Below are positions 37,894 through 45,646 of a stretch of 46,111 nucleotides of DNA, piece after piece. This DNA is from Phycisphaeraceae bacterium (GTDB taxonomy: Bacteria > Planctomycetota > Phycisphaerae > Phycisphaerales > UBA1924), in the NCBI GenBank assembly GCA_009827215.1, contig WUAJ01000001.1, positions 1 to 46,111 on the forward strand, read 5' to 3'. The position numbers and the translations under genes were made by a program. The notes under the pieces are model-generated. The model was not told the origin of the DNA and searched no databases. It saw only the letters and a program-made list of their open reading frames with translations. Numbering within the stretch: the first letter of the stretch is position 1; every line of letters begins with the position of its first letter.

Positions 37894-40380
37894 ATGGGTT
37901 CGGTAGCAGACCCAACGACCAATATGGCCAAAGACTCTACAAAATCTCAATCCAAGTCCTCGAGCCGATCCCAAGCTCGCACAGGGTCGATCCAGCGAAG
38001 ATCCACTGTGCGCGTTGGGAACAAGCCGATCCGCCAACGGCTCGCGGACCTGGTCTCCTCTCCCAACTTGTTCTGGGGGACGATCGCGATCATTGTGTTC
38101 ACGCTTGTCGTGGGTTCGATCACCAACTGGACACGAGGACAACTCCTCGTCTCCGTCGGCCAGGTCATGCAGCATACACGGACCTCGCGTGTTGAGTTCA
38201 ATACGGAGGATGTCCAGCAGACACAGATGCAGAAGCAGGCCGCTCGGCTCAATGTGCCTCGCATACACAACGCGGACTTGCCCGTACTCGAAGAGATCCG
38301 CGCTTCGCTCGCGAATCTTCCTCGCACACTCGGAGGCGTTGCAAGCCTTGACGAGGTTGACCGCGACATCCGCGTCCGCTTTGGACTGACTGAAGAATCC
38401 TTCAACACGCTCCGTGAGACCGCTTCACAGGAGGCGAGTCTGCAGCTGTGGATCGATCATGTGAACTCGCTCGATGAAATCCTCCGCCGGCGCCCGCTTC
38501 TGGATCGTCAGACTTGGCAGCGTGCCACACAAGAGGGACTCAACACACAAATCGAGCTGCGCTTTGGTCCTGCAGAAGAAGGTATCCAACCCCCAGCGCG
38601 GATCAGCCGTGTGGATGTAATCAACATCGACAACACCGAACAGTTCAAGACCGAGATCGATCGGATGGTCCGCATCGCGGGGTTCGTCGATCCGGTACAC
38701 ACTGTGGTTGTCAATCGACTCGGACACGAGACACGACCAACCTTTGCGTTCGATCAGTCCGCGACCTCAGCGACGCAGGAAGCCGCGGCGGGTCGTGTAC
38801 AGCCCGTCCGTCGTTCGATCACTGTCGGACAACGCATTTTCGCACGAGGCGATGTACTCGAACAAGCCGCGTATGAACTCGCCAAGACAGAAATCGAGCA
38901 GTTTGCCAAACAAGGATCCACACCTCGACGCGTGCTCAAGTTCCTCTCGATCTATGGGATGGTCGGGATGCTTGGGATTATCCTTGCGGGATACATCTCG
39001 ATGTACTGCCCGCGCATCGCGACAAGGCCTGCACGGACTGGATGGCTCACAAGCATCGTCTGCGCCTGTGTGTTCTTTGCGTGCGTGCTCAGTGTCTTTG
39101 ACCCCAGACTTATGTGGCTCGCGTCCATCACCCCTGTGGTGCTCGTCGCGATCCTGATCTGCATCGCGTACGACCAACGCACAGCCCTCGCGGTCTGCGG
39201 CATCTGCGCCATTCTTGTCGGACTCGCGCTCAAAATGCATACCGGAATGTTTGTGCTCATGCTGATCGGATCCGCAGGCGCAATCGCGCAACTCAGCGAG
39301 ATCCGTGATCGACGCACGATCATCCGCATGTCGATTGTCATCGCGGCGATCCTCGCTGTGGTCGCTTTGTTCGATCAGTTCATTGTGCTCCCGACTGTTG
39401 GTGTTGGTGGTTCGCAAATACTCCAGCCCCTCGCTGGAGCCGCGGCTCAAGCGGGGATCTCAGGACTGCTCGCAGGCGGGATCGCTCTATTCATTCTGCC
39501 ATTCATCGAGCGTGCGTTTGATATCTCTACTGGGATGACGCTCATCGAGCTGCGTGATCCGAAACAGCCGTTGCTCAGAGAGCTTCAGCAGCGTGCGCCA
39601 GGGACATACAACCACTCGCTTAATGTCGCTTCGATCGCGGAGAGCGCCGCGGAGTCCATCGGCGCCGATGCGCTGCTGACCTATGTGGGATGTTTGTACC
39701 ACGACATCGGGAAGATGAATAAGCCGGGGTACTTCATCGAGAATCAATCTGGTGGTCCCAACAAGCACGACAAGCTCAATCCCGCGATGTCGCTGCTCGT
39801 CATCGTCGGACATGTCAAAGACGGCGTCGAGATGGCACGCGAGAACGGTCTCCCCAAATCTCTCCACCACTTTATCGATGCGCACCACGGCACGACGCTC
39901 GTCGAGTACTTCTACCGGCGTGCGAAGGAACAAGCGGCGCAGTCCGACGAAGACCGCACTGTTGAACAGATCATGAGCGATAACGCGGAGGATCAACTCC
40001 CTGAGGAAGTGGATTACCGCTATCCGGGACCGAGACCCCAAACGAAAGAAGTCGCGATCGTGATGCTCGCTGACGCCGTCGAGAGCGCGACTCGCACACT
40101 CACTGAGCCGACTTCATCGCGCATCGATGCGCTTGTGCGGAACCTTGCGAACAAACGATTGATGGATGGGCAGTTCGATGAGTGCAATCTGACATTCAGC
40201 GAGCTCAAAACAATCTGCGATTCGATTTCCAAGACCGTCGCGAGCATCTATCACGGGCGTATCCGCTACTCGTCTGACGCGGAGGAGAGCAAGGCGTCGA
40301 GCAAGAAGAAAGATGCTGAGAACTCATCCAATCAACAGGACGACGAGCAGAGTGATAAGCAATCGGACAAGTCCGCGTGA
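37894..40380 (+). CDS. pgpH: PgpH-like 7TM-HD phosphodiesterase (probable c-di-AMP hydrolase)
   Basis: An 828-residue membrane protein. The order is a basic cytosolic tail, one membrane helix (FWGTIAIIVFTLVVGSI), an extracytoplasmic 7TMR-HDED region of about 280 residues, seven membrane helices, then a cytosolic HD domain. The HD residues are in APGTYNHSLNVASIAE, LYHDIGKMNKPGYFIENQ, HVKDGVEMA and DAHHGTTLVEYFYRRA. PgpH enzymes of this layout hydrolyse c-di-AMP to pApA and so control turgor and potassium uptake. The C-terminus is a long acidic/lysine tail (DAENSSNQQDDEQSDKQ). The start is uncertain: ATG 37894 has only a poorly spaced AAGGG, ATG 37924 and TTG 37822 are alternatives. It lies 154 bp after the kinase gene. 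Confidence 0.87.
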   Translation: MGSVADPTTNMAKDSTKSQSKSSSRSQARTGSIQRRSTVRVGNKPIRQRLADLVSSPNLFWGTIAIIVFTLVVGSITNWTRGQLLVSVGQVMQHTRTSRVEFNTEDVQQTQMQKQAARLNVPRIHNADLPVLEEIRASLANLPRTLGGVASLDEVDRDIRVRFGLTEESFNTLRETASQEASLQLWIDHVNSLDEILRRRPLLDRQTWQRATQEGLNTQIELRFGPAEEGIQPPARISRVDVINIDNTEQFKTEIDRMVRIAGFVDPVHTVVVNRLGHETRPTFAFDQSATSATQEAAAGRVQPVRRSITVGQRIFARGDVLEQAAYELAKTEIEQFAKQGSTPRRVLKFLSIYGMVGMLGIILAGYISMYCPRIATRPARTGWLTSIVCACVFFACVLSVFDPRLMWLASITPVVLVAILICIAYDQRTALAVCGICAILVGLALKMHTGMFVLMLIGSAGAIAQLSEIRDRRTIIRMSIVIAAILAVVALFDQFIVLPTVGVGGSQILQPLAGAAAQAGISGLLAGGIALFILPFIERAFDISTGMTLIELRDPKQPLLRELQQRAPGTYNHSLNVASIAESAAESIGADALLTYVGCLYHDIGKMNKPGYFIENQSGGPNKHDKLNPAMSLLVIVGHVKDGVEMARENGLPKSLHHFIDAHHGTTLVEYFYRRAKEQAAQSDEDRTVEQIMSDNAEDQLPEEVDYRYPGPRPQTKEVAIVMLADAVESATRTLTEPTSSRIDALVRNLANKRLMDGQFDECNLTFSELKTICDSISKTVASIYHGRIRYSSDAEESKASSKKKDAENSSNQQDDEQSDKQSDKSA

Positions 40381-40383
40381 GTC

Positions 40384-40545
40384 TTAGCGTTTCTTGGAAC
40401 GCGCCTTTGCTTGATTCTTCGGATTCCCCTTCATCTTTCCTGTTTTCTTCTTGGTGTTCATCTCGAGGAACATCGCGATCGCGCTGATGATCACAAAGAG
40501 CACCACCAGCACAAGCACAATCAGAAGAATCAGATTCAGAGACAT
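40384..40545 (-). CDS. Small membrane protein with basic tail
   Basis: A 53-residue protein. One hydrophobic helix fills residues 3-24 (NLILLIVLVLVVLFVIISAI), then a lysine- and arginine-rich tail (NTKKKTGKMKGNP, ending KARSKKR). The positive-inside rule puts the tail in the cytosol. AAGGA stands 8 nt before the ATG, and an extended -10 (TGG-TATACT, 40568-40576) lies just upstream, so both transcription and translation signals support it. It converges with the PgpH-like gene, with 3 nt between stops. No function is known; such proteins often modulate membrane complexes. Confidence 0.65.
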   Translation of the reverse strand: MSLNLILLIVLVLVVLFVIISAIAMFLEMNTKKKTGKMKGNPKNQAKARSKKR

Positions 40546-40567
40546 TCGTAGATTCCTTTCGACGACC

Positions 40568-40576
40568 AGTATACCA
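40568..40576 (-). promoter_or_regulatory. Extended -10 for the small membrane protein
   Basis: TGG-TATACT on the minus strand gives a leader of about 16 nt that contains AAGGA before ATG 40545. Confidence 0.45.
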
Positions 40577-40602
40577 GAATCTGGATGCGTCGCGAAAGGG
40601 GA

Positions 40603-41175
40603 TTAATGAGCAGAATCGCCGCCCATCAGCTTCTCGTTGAACGCCTTGGTCCCTCCCGGCGGGAGCGTGAACCACTCCCAGCGATCCGTCCCGACGAGCT
40701 GACGCGCGATGATGTTGATCTGTCCGATATGGAAGCTGTAATGATCCAGCTGACGAGCGACCGCCGCGTGAACTGGGTGAGGCACGCTGCGAATGTTCAC
40801 AGTCTTTGACAGATCATCAGTCGTCAGTGATCCGAGCGTCTCAAAGAGCACGCCCCACCCCTGCTCCCAGCGCTGCATGATCAGCGCTCGCTGCTCCGAA
40901 GTGTGCTCGCTCGGCGCCTCAAACTCGCGGTCGCGATCGCGCGATGCTTTCTCGCCGTCAGAAGTCAGAAAGTCCGTCCATCGGCTGAGCATATTCCCGG
41001 CGAGGTGATTCGCGATGATCGCACACGAGTTGAGTCCCGGCGCGAGGATCGCAAAGAACTGGTCGTCAGCGAGTTGATTGAACGCGTGCTCCCCAAAAGC
41101 TTTCTGACGCTCGAAGACCTGAATCCAGACCTGGATCATGTCGTCGGGGAGTGGGTTGGCAAACCGTGTATCCAT
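40603..41175 (-). CDS. DinB-like (DUF1572-type) protein
   Basis: A 190-residue four-helix-bundle protein of the DinB/YfiT superfamily. The metal-ligand pattern is visible: ANHLAGNMLSRWTDF (first His) and ARQLDHYSFHIGQI (His pair about 90 residues later). The segment RWTDFLTSDGEKASRDRDRE is typical of the DUF1572 branch. These proteins use a His3 metal site and can act in thiol or small-molecule transfer, although for this branch no reaction is established. The start is ATG 41175; GATAAT 5 nt upstream and no Shine-Dalgarno suggest a leaderless start. It lies 25 nt after the zinc-ribbon gene on the same strand. Confidence 0.78.
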   Translation of the reverse strand: MDTRFANPLPDDMIQVWIQVFERQKAFGEHAFNQLADDQFFAILAPGLNSCAIIANHLAGNMLSRWTDFLTSDGEKASRDRDREFEAPSEHTSEQRALIMQRWEQGWGVLFETLGSLTTDDLSKTVNIRSVPHPVHAAVARQLDHYSFHIGQINIIARQLVGTDRWEWFTLPPGGTKAFNEKLMGGDSAH

Positions 41176-41180
41176 TTGCA

Positions 41181-41186
41181 ATTATC
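41181..41186 (-). promoter_or_regulatory. Leaderless-type -10 for DinB-like gene
   Basis: GATAAT on the minus strand, preceded by TG, 5 nt before ATG 41175. Confidence 0.35.
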
Positions 41187-41200
41187 CATTTGCTCTAAAT

Positions 41201-41707
41201 TTAGAGGACTCCCATTACAAGAGTGATCGCGATGTAGAGATTCCCAATAATGCTAAGGAAAGTGATTGCAAATATACCAATAGCTGGCTTCAGAACTTGG
41301 CCAGCATTGAAGCGCTCACCCTTCCGAGAACGAGACCATAGCCGTACTGTCCAGTACAGCATTACAAACCAACACAGATGTCCGCCAAAGAACAGTACTC
41401 CAGACCACAATGTCTCTGGATATGTACCAATGAGTATTCTAAGAACGAGTGAAATGATGTTTGATATCACATACATCACGCAGTACAGCATGAGAAACAG
41501 GAGCGCCGTTCGGATAACTCGTTGTGAGTCTACCGATTTGGATTTGTCGTAGATATCAAATGCAAGCTCGCATCCACACTCTGGACATATGTTTCCAGTC
41601 CCATCACGCAGGTTGTAACCACATGAAGGACAATTAGTATCGCGAGCACGAAAATAAAGACTCGCAAATTCATAGTCTAAAGCAATAGATTTATCGTCGT
41701 TGCTCAT
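41201..41707 (-). CDS. Zinc-ribbon membrane protein
   Basis: A 168-residue protein of unknown function. A zinc ribbon near the N-terminus (CPSCGYNLRDGTGNICPECG) is of a kind common in planctomycete proteins. Three to four membrane segments follow (LLFLMLYCVMYVISNIISLV, VLFFGGHLCWFVMLYW and a last IGIFAITFLSIIGNLYIAI region). The ATG overlaps the stop of the dus gene (ATGA), so translation is coupled. The gene is clearly more AT-rich than both neighbours, which could mean a recent acquisition or weak selection on codons. Confidence 0.7.
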   Translation of the reverse strand: MSNDDKSIALDYEFASLYFRARDTNCPSCGYNLRDGTGNICPECGCELAFDIYDKSKSVDSQRVIRTALLFLMLYCVMYVISNIISLVLRILIGTYPETLWSGVLFFGGHLCWFVMLYWTVRLWSRSRKGERFNAGQVLKPAIGIFAITFLSIIGNLYIAITLVMGVL

Positions 41708-42966
41708 GTGTACCACCGCTCCAGCGCCTGTCTCCAATCATCCAAGCACTTCGCGTGGATGAACGACTGCTTCACTTCCGCGGCGTTTGGATGATGAGCC
41801 GCGAAGCGGATGCCGAACTTGCGCATGTTGCGTGCAGTCAGATACTCAGGATCGCGTGTGTTCGCGTTCACAGCAAGCAAGAGCTCAAAGTGCTCCTGCA
41901 GCACGTCGCGTTGTTCCTGGATCGTTGGGGCTTTGGGTTCTTTGCCGTCGAGGATCGATCGTGCTTGACGGAAGATCCATGGATTCCCGATGCATCCTCG
42001 TGCGACGGAGACGCCTGTGAGTCCGGTGTATCCGATCATGCGGAAGATCTGGTTGACATCCCAGACATCTCCGGAGCCGAAGATGATGCGATCGGGATTG
42101 CGATCGACGAGTGCTTTGAGTGGGTCCCATCGTGAAGGCCCGACATACTTTTGCTCGACGGTCCGCCCGTGGACAGTCACCCACGCGCACCCAAGGTCGT
42201 ACGCGGCGTCGAAGAGGTACAAAAAATTCTGCTTCATCTCTTCCGTGTCGTCGTAGCTTCTGCGGAGCTTGACCGTCAGCGGGATCGATTCAGGCAGCAC
42301 CTCGCGCACGGCTTTGAGGATCGCGATCGCGCCCTCTGGTTCGCGGAGCCAGTGTCCCCCTCTGGATTTCTTCGCGATCTTCTTCACTGGACATGCGAGG
42401 TTCACATCGATCCCGGCGAACGAATCCGTGCCGTCGGTGCGGAGCTCGGTTGCCTCGTCACCGACTTCTTTACCCACCAGTGATCGGTATTCCTTGTTGG
42501 AGCGTTGTCCCTGCTCGATCATCTTGATCGCGGCCGCCGCCATCTCGGAGGGTTCAGATCCCATGATCTGTCCGACCAGCGGCGCGTCCTCTTCACCCCC
42601 CGGCACATTGTCGTGGATGTCTCCCAGATCTGCTTTGGCAAATCCCTTGCCTCCCGCGAGGAGTGTGCGATCGAGCAGCGCTTCGGTCACGCAGAGCGGA
42701 CAGCCGTGACGACGCGCGATGATCCGCATCGCGGCGTCGGAGTATCCCGCGAGTCCCGCTTGGTAGAACGGCGCGTCGAATCCCGGGATCAGCGCTCGCA
42801 CGCGTGGATCCATGCCTCCAGGGCCGTGCCGAGCGACGAGATCGCGAGCGACATCGCTTGGATCGATCTCCTGCGCCCCCTCAGCGATCGCAAACGAGGG
42901 CGCCGTCGCGTTTTTACTCGCTTGCTCGCAAGAGTTCTGGTCGGATTGGTTGCTTTGCACGCTCAT
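41704..42966 (-). CDS. tRNA-dihydrouridine synthase family protein
   Basis: A 420-residue FMN enzyme that reduces uridines in tRNA. Family motifs are present: GLAGYSDAAMRIIARR at the start of the barrel, VGQIMGSEP, the catalytic Cys in VNLACPVKKI, VKLRRSYDD, VTVHGRTVEQKYVGPSRW and FGSGDVWD, VARGCIGNPWIF. Most resemblance is to DusB. The protein is about 90 residues longer than typical DusB: there is an N-terminal extension of about 60 polar residues and an insertion (QGQRSNKEYRSLVGKEVGDE) before the catalytic loop. ATG 42966 follows TATCCT by 7 nt without a Shine-Dalgarno. It heads the group with the zinc-ribbon and DinB-like genes. Confidence 0.87.
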   Translation of the reverse strand: MSVQSNQSDQNSCEQASKNATAPSFAIAEGAQEIDPSDVARDLVARHGPGGMDPRVRALIPGFDAPFYQAGLAGYSDAAMRIIARRHGCPLCVTEALLDRTLLAGGKGFAKADLGDIHDNVPGGEEDAPLVGQIMGSEPSEMAAAAIKMIEQGQRSNKEYRSLVGKEVGDEATELRTDGTDSFAGIDVNLACPVKKIAKKSRGGHWLREPEGAIAILKAVREVLPESIPLTVKLRRSYDDTEEMKQNFLYLFDAAYDLGCAWVTVHGRTVEQKYVGPSRWDPLKALVDRNPDRIIFGSGDVWDVNQIFRMIGYTGLTGVSVARGCIGNPWIFRQARSILDGKEPKAPTIQEQRDVLQEHFELLLAVNANTRDPEYLTARNMRKFGIRFAAHHPNAAEVKQSFIHAKCLDDWRQALERWYT

Positions 42967-42973
42967 CAGGGGG

Positions 42974-42979
42974 AGGATA
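42974..42979 (-). promoter_or_regulatory. Leaderless-type -10 for dus gene
   Basis: TATCCT on the minus strand, 7 nt before ATG 42966. The same bases on the plus strand lie in the ribosome-binding region of the divergent lipoprotein gene. Confidence 0.4.
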
Positions 42980-42984
42980 GGAGC

Positions 42985-43443
42985 GTGAAACGCAATCAAC
43001 GAATCGGAATGCTCTGCTCGTCCACACTCGCGGCTCTGACGCTCGCGATCTCTATGAGCGGCTGCAAGCTGTTCTCAGAGAAAACCCAAGCGGATCCGGG
43101 ACCTCGCTACCCCGATTCGATGACCAAAGGCGAGGTCGTCGATATCCAGGTCTTCCGCGATTCGACCACCCTCCGATTCACCAACTCCACGACCGACGAC
43201 TTTGGGCCTTCCATCGTCTGGCTCAATCAACGCTACTCGCAACCACTCGCAGGACTCGCGTCGGGAGAGACGATCGAGATGGATCTCAAGCTCTTCGTCG
43301 ACGAGTTTGGAGAGACCTTCCGAGCCGGCGGGTTCTACGCGCAGCGAGTCCCCGCTCCGGTTGTGCTGTGTCAGCTCGAAACAGAGCTCGATGGACAGCA
43401 GCAGCTCATCGGATTCGTGGTCGTCGAGAACAACATGGATTAA
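42985..43443 (+). CDS. Hypothetical lipoprotein
   Basis: A 152-residue lipoprotein of unknown function. The signal (MKRNQRIGMLCSSTL...) ends in AISMSGC, a clear lipobox with Cys at about residue 27. The mature part is a small beta-rich domain (DIQVFRDSTTLRFTNST, IEMDLKLFVDEFGETFR, PVVLCQLETELDG). The start is GTG 42985 with GGAGG at 8-nt spacing; longer in-frame sequence runs antisense through dus and is not coding. Only 18 bp separate this start from the divergent dus start, so its promoter must lie inside the dus coding region. Confidence 0.75.
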   Translation: MKRNQRIGMLCSSTLAALTLAISMSGCKLFSEKTQADPGPRYPDSMTKGEVVDIQVFRDSTTLRFTNSTTDDFGPSIVWLNQRYSQPLAGLASGETIEMDLKLFVDEFGETFRAGGFYAQRVPAPVVLCQLETELDGQQQLIGFVVVENNMD

Positions 43444-43494
43444 TCTGCTCGATTGTGGTGTTTGCCCAATCCCACGCTGTATCGGAGATCACAC

Positions 43495-44238
43495 ATGGCA
43501 CGCATCCTCGTTGTTGGACCCCACCCTGATGATCAAGAACTGGGGATGGGTGGCACCGTCATCAAGCTCATGAATCAGGGACACGATGTCCTGATCCTCG
43601 ACGTGACCAACGGCGAGCCCACGCCGCTTGGATCACCTGAGATCCGCAAGCAAGAAGCCGCGGACGCATTCAAGGTGTTGTCACGGAACGCAACCGGCGA
43701 GGTCGATCGTTGGCTGCTCGATCTCCCCAACCGATTTGTCGAGCACACGATCGAGAATCGACACGCGCTCGCTGGAGTCATCCGAGCTTGGCAAGCGGAG
43801 ATGATCTTTACGACGTTTGACATCGATGCGCATCCCGATCACCGAGCCGTAACTCGTTGTGTTGAGGATGCACGCTTTGACGCGAAGCTCAGCAAGATCG
43901 AGATGCCCAAACCCACTGATGCGTGGACGGGACGGACCTTCGAGCTTGGTGATCCCTTGTATCCCAAGTGGTTGTTCTACTACTACGCGACGCACCTGCG
44001 CTGGGTCGCGGATCCGAGCTTTGTGTTCGATATCTCCGGAGTCGTCGAGCAGAAGCTCGAATCCATCCGCGCGTACCACACGCAGTTCGTGCTCCCCCCC
44101 AAGAACGCACGCATCGCGGAATGGATCGAGCACGCGGCGAGCTACTTCGGATCACGCATCGGAACCGAAGCGGGTGAGCCGTTCTTCACGAAGGAACCGG
44201 TTGGATTGGGTGATCTTGCTTCGCTAGTGAATGTCTGA
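43495..44238 (+). CDS. PIG-L/LmbE family deacetylase, BshB-like
   Basis: A 247-residue zinc-dependent N-acetylglucosamine deacetylase-fold protein. Zinc-binding HPDD is in VVGPHPDDQELGMGG at residues 10-13. The third ligand is in DAHPDHRAV. The pattern DVTNGEPTPLGSPEIRKQEA followed by DLPNRFVE is that of bacillithiol deacetylase BshB1 and relatives, which remove acetyl from GlcNAc-malate. Other LmbE proteins act on mycothiol precursors or lipid-linked sugars, so the substrate is open. GGAG stands 7 nt before ATG 43495. It lies 51 nt after the lipoprotein gene. Its stop directly abuts the stop of the convergent Gfo/Idh gene. Confidence 0.83.
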   Translation: MARILVVGPHPDDQELGMGGTVIKLMNQGHDVLILDVTNGEPTPLGSPEIRKQEAADAFKVLSRNATGEVDRWLLDLPNRFVEHTIENRHALAGVIRAWQAEMIFTTFDIDAHPDHRAVTRCVEDARFDAKLSKIEMPKPTDAWTGRTFELGDPLYPKWLFYYYATHLRWVADPSFVFDISGVVEQKLESIRAYHTQFVLPPKNARIAEWIEHAASYFGSRIGTEAGEPFFTKEPVGLGDLASLVNV

Positions 44239-45339
44239 TCAATCACCAAGCTGGATCGCTTGTCCTGTCCGCGCCGACTCTCGTGCGGCATCGAGAATGA
44301 TGCACACGATGATGTTGTTCTCCAGACTCGACAGCGGATCGATCTCGCACTCGTCTCGGATGACCTTGCGGAAGTAGGTCCACTCGTTGCGGAGTTCTTC
44401 GGGACGATCGTCGATGGGGTGCGTCTTGCGATCCGAATCCGGATCGCGCTTGGTCAACGAATCCCACTTCGACGCGTGGTACGAAGCACCAGGCGTGAAG
44501 AGATCCATGTCCTTATTGTCGTGGGTCCATGCCCACGATGCTTGGATCACACCGACGAAATCCTTGTATCCCAGCACGATCGTCGCGTCGTCATCGACAT
44601 CCGGATACACATCAGGTTTGAGCTGACGTGTGATCGCGGTCACTGTTTCGGGCATCTGGTTATCCATGAGCCAGGTCATGAGGTTCGCGCCGTAGCATCC
44701 GAAGTCCACGATCGCGCCGCCGCCGTTTTCTTGGGGATCGGTCAACCATTCGAGGAACTCCTCGGAGCATCCGATCTCGCGTGGTCCCTTGTGCCCGTGA
44801 CGGAACACGGCTCTATTGATCGGCCCCGACTCCTTCGCAAGACGAGCAGCGGTGCGGACCGAAGCGTACCAGGAGGTCTCGTAGTTGGTCAGCACGAGCA
44901 CATCGTGCTTGACAGAGAGCATCTTCATTTCCAGCGCGTCGACCGTGCTGATCGCGAGGGGTTTTTCGATAAGCGTGTGAATCCCACGCGGCGCGCACGC
45001 GCGGACCGCGTCGATGTGGTCCTTGATCGAGCTCATCACACTCGCCGCTTCGGGTTTGGTCGCGTCGAGCATCTCTTCGAGGTCGTCGAAGTACCAGGAC
45101 TCGTCGAGCGCGTACTTGTCTTTGTATTTTTCAAAGAGCTCGGGATTGGGGTCGTAGATCCCAACGATCTGCAGATCGTCCCGATCCTTTGCTTGCCAGA
45201 GCACACCCTCGACATGACCATGCACCAGACCGATCACGGCGATCCGCAATGGTTCGACCTGCTCGTCAGCCAACACAGACATCGGTATGAGCAAGACTGC
45301 TAGGGATACGAGCAGACCAAGCACACTGTTCTTAATCAT
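44239..45339 (-). CDS. Exported Gfo/Idh/MocA family oxidoreductase
   Basis: A 366-residue protein. It begins with a Sec-type signal (MIKNSVLGLLVSLAVLLIPM, ending near VLADEQ) and lacks a twin arginine. The Rossmann half opens IAVIGLVHGHVEGVL, in which the usual GxGxxG is altered. The Gfo/Idh motif EKP is in HTLIEKPLAIS, and DFGCYGANLMTW fits the second domain. Family members are NAD(P)-dependent sugar or cyclitol oxidoreductases. Export without a Tat signal is odd for a cofactor enzyme. GGAG 6 nt before ATG 45339 sets the start, which overlaps the upstream 103-residue gene by 8 nt. It ends the operon tdh - hypothetical - this gene. Confidence 0.83.
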   Translation of the reverse strand: MIKNSVLGLLVSLAVLLIPMSVLADEQVEPLRIAVIGLVHGHVEGVLWQAKDRDDLQIVGIYDPNPELFEKYKDKYALDESWYFDDLEEMLDATKPEAASVMSSIKDHIDAVRACAPRGIHTLIEKPLAISTVDALEMKMLSVKHDVLVLTNYETSWYASVRTAARLAKESGPINRAVFRHGHKGPREIGCSEEFLEWLTDPQENGGGAIVDFGCYGANLMTWLMDNQMPETVTAITRQLKPDVYPDVDDDATIVLGYKDFVGVIQASWAWTHDNKDMDLFTPGASYHASKWDSLTKRDPDSDRKTHPIDDRPEELRNEWTYFRKVIRDECEIDPLSSLENNIIVCIILDAARESARTGQAIQLGD

Positions 45340-45643
45340 CACAAGCTCCAACATCGAAAATATCACGGACTCCATTGCCTGTATAGAGCTTCGCGGCTGC
45401 TGCAATATGATTTGGCGCATGTATCAAAAACTGAGTAAGCATGTCTTCTAGATCTTTATCCGCGAGAGATCCCGGGTTCTGCATAAACGAAACCAGTTCA
45501 GTAAGATCTTTATGCCAATCAAGCATGTGGAATGCGACATCCATCGCTTCTTGCTCGCTGAGCCCCCGGTCTAACGCGGTTTGCTCGATGCGACTCCAAA
45601 CTTCTTGGTGATTGGCAAAGAATGGATGATCCGGAGCAGGCAT
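45332..45643 (-). CDS. Hypothetical protein in tdh operon
   Basis: A 103-residue soluble, mostly helical protein that I do not recognise. It has WSRIEQTALDRGLSEQEAMD and VAFHMLDWHKDLTELVSFMQ, with several His and Asp residues but no known motif. GGAG 6 nt before ATG 45643 overlaps the tdh stop codon (GGAGTAA), and its own 3' end overlaps the Gfo/Idh start by 8 nt, so all three are translationally linked. It is somewhat more AT-rich than its neighbours. Confidence 0.65.
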   Translation of the reverse strand: MPAPDHPFFANHQEVWSRIEQTALDRGLSEQEAMDVAFHMLDWHKDLTELVSFMQNPGSLADKDLEDMLTQFLIHAPNHIAAAAKLYTGNGVRDIFDVGACDD

Positions 45644-45646
45644 AGC

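Noticed and set aside
42505..42984. In-frame 5' extension of the lipoprotein gene
   Set aside because: It is antisense to the dus gene; the GTG at 42985 has a GGAGG site and opens directly into a lipoprotein signal.
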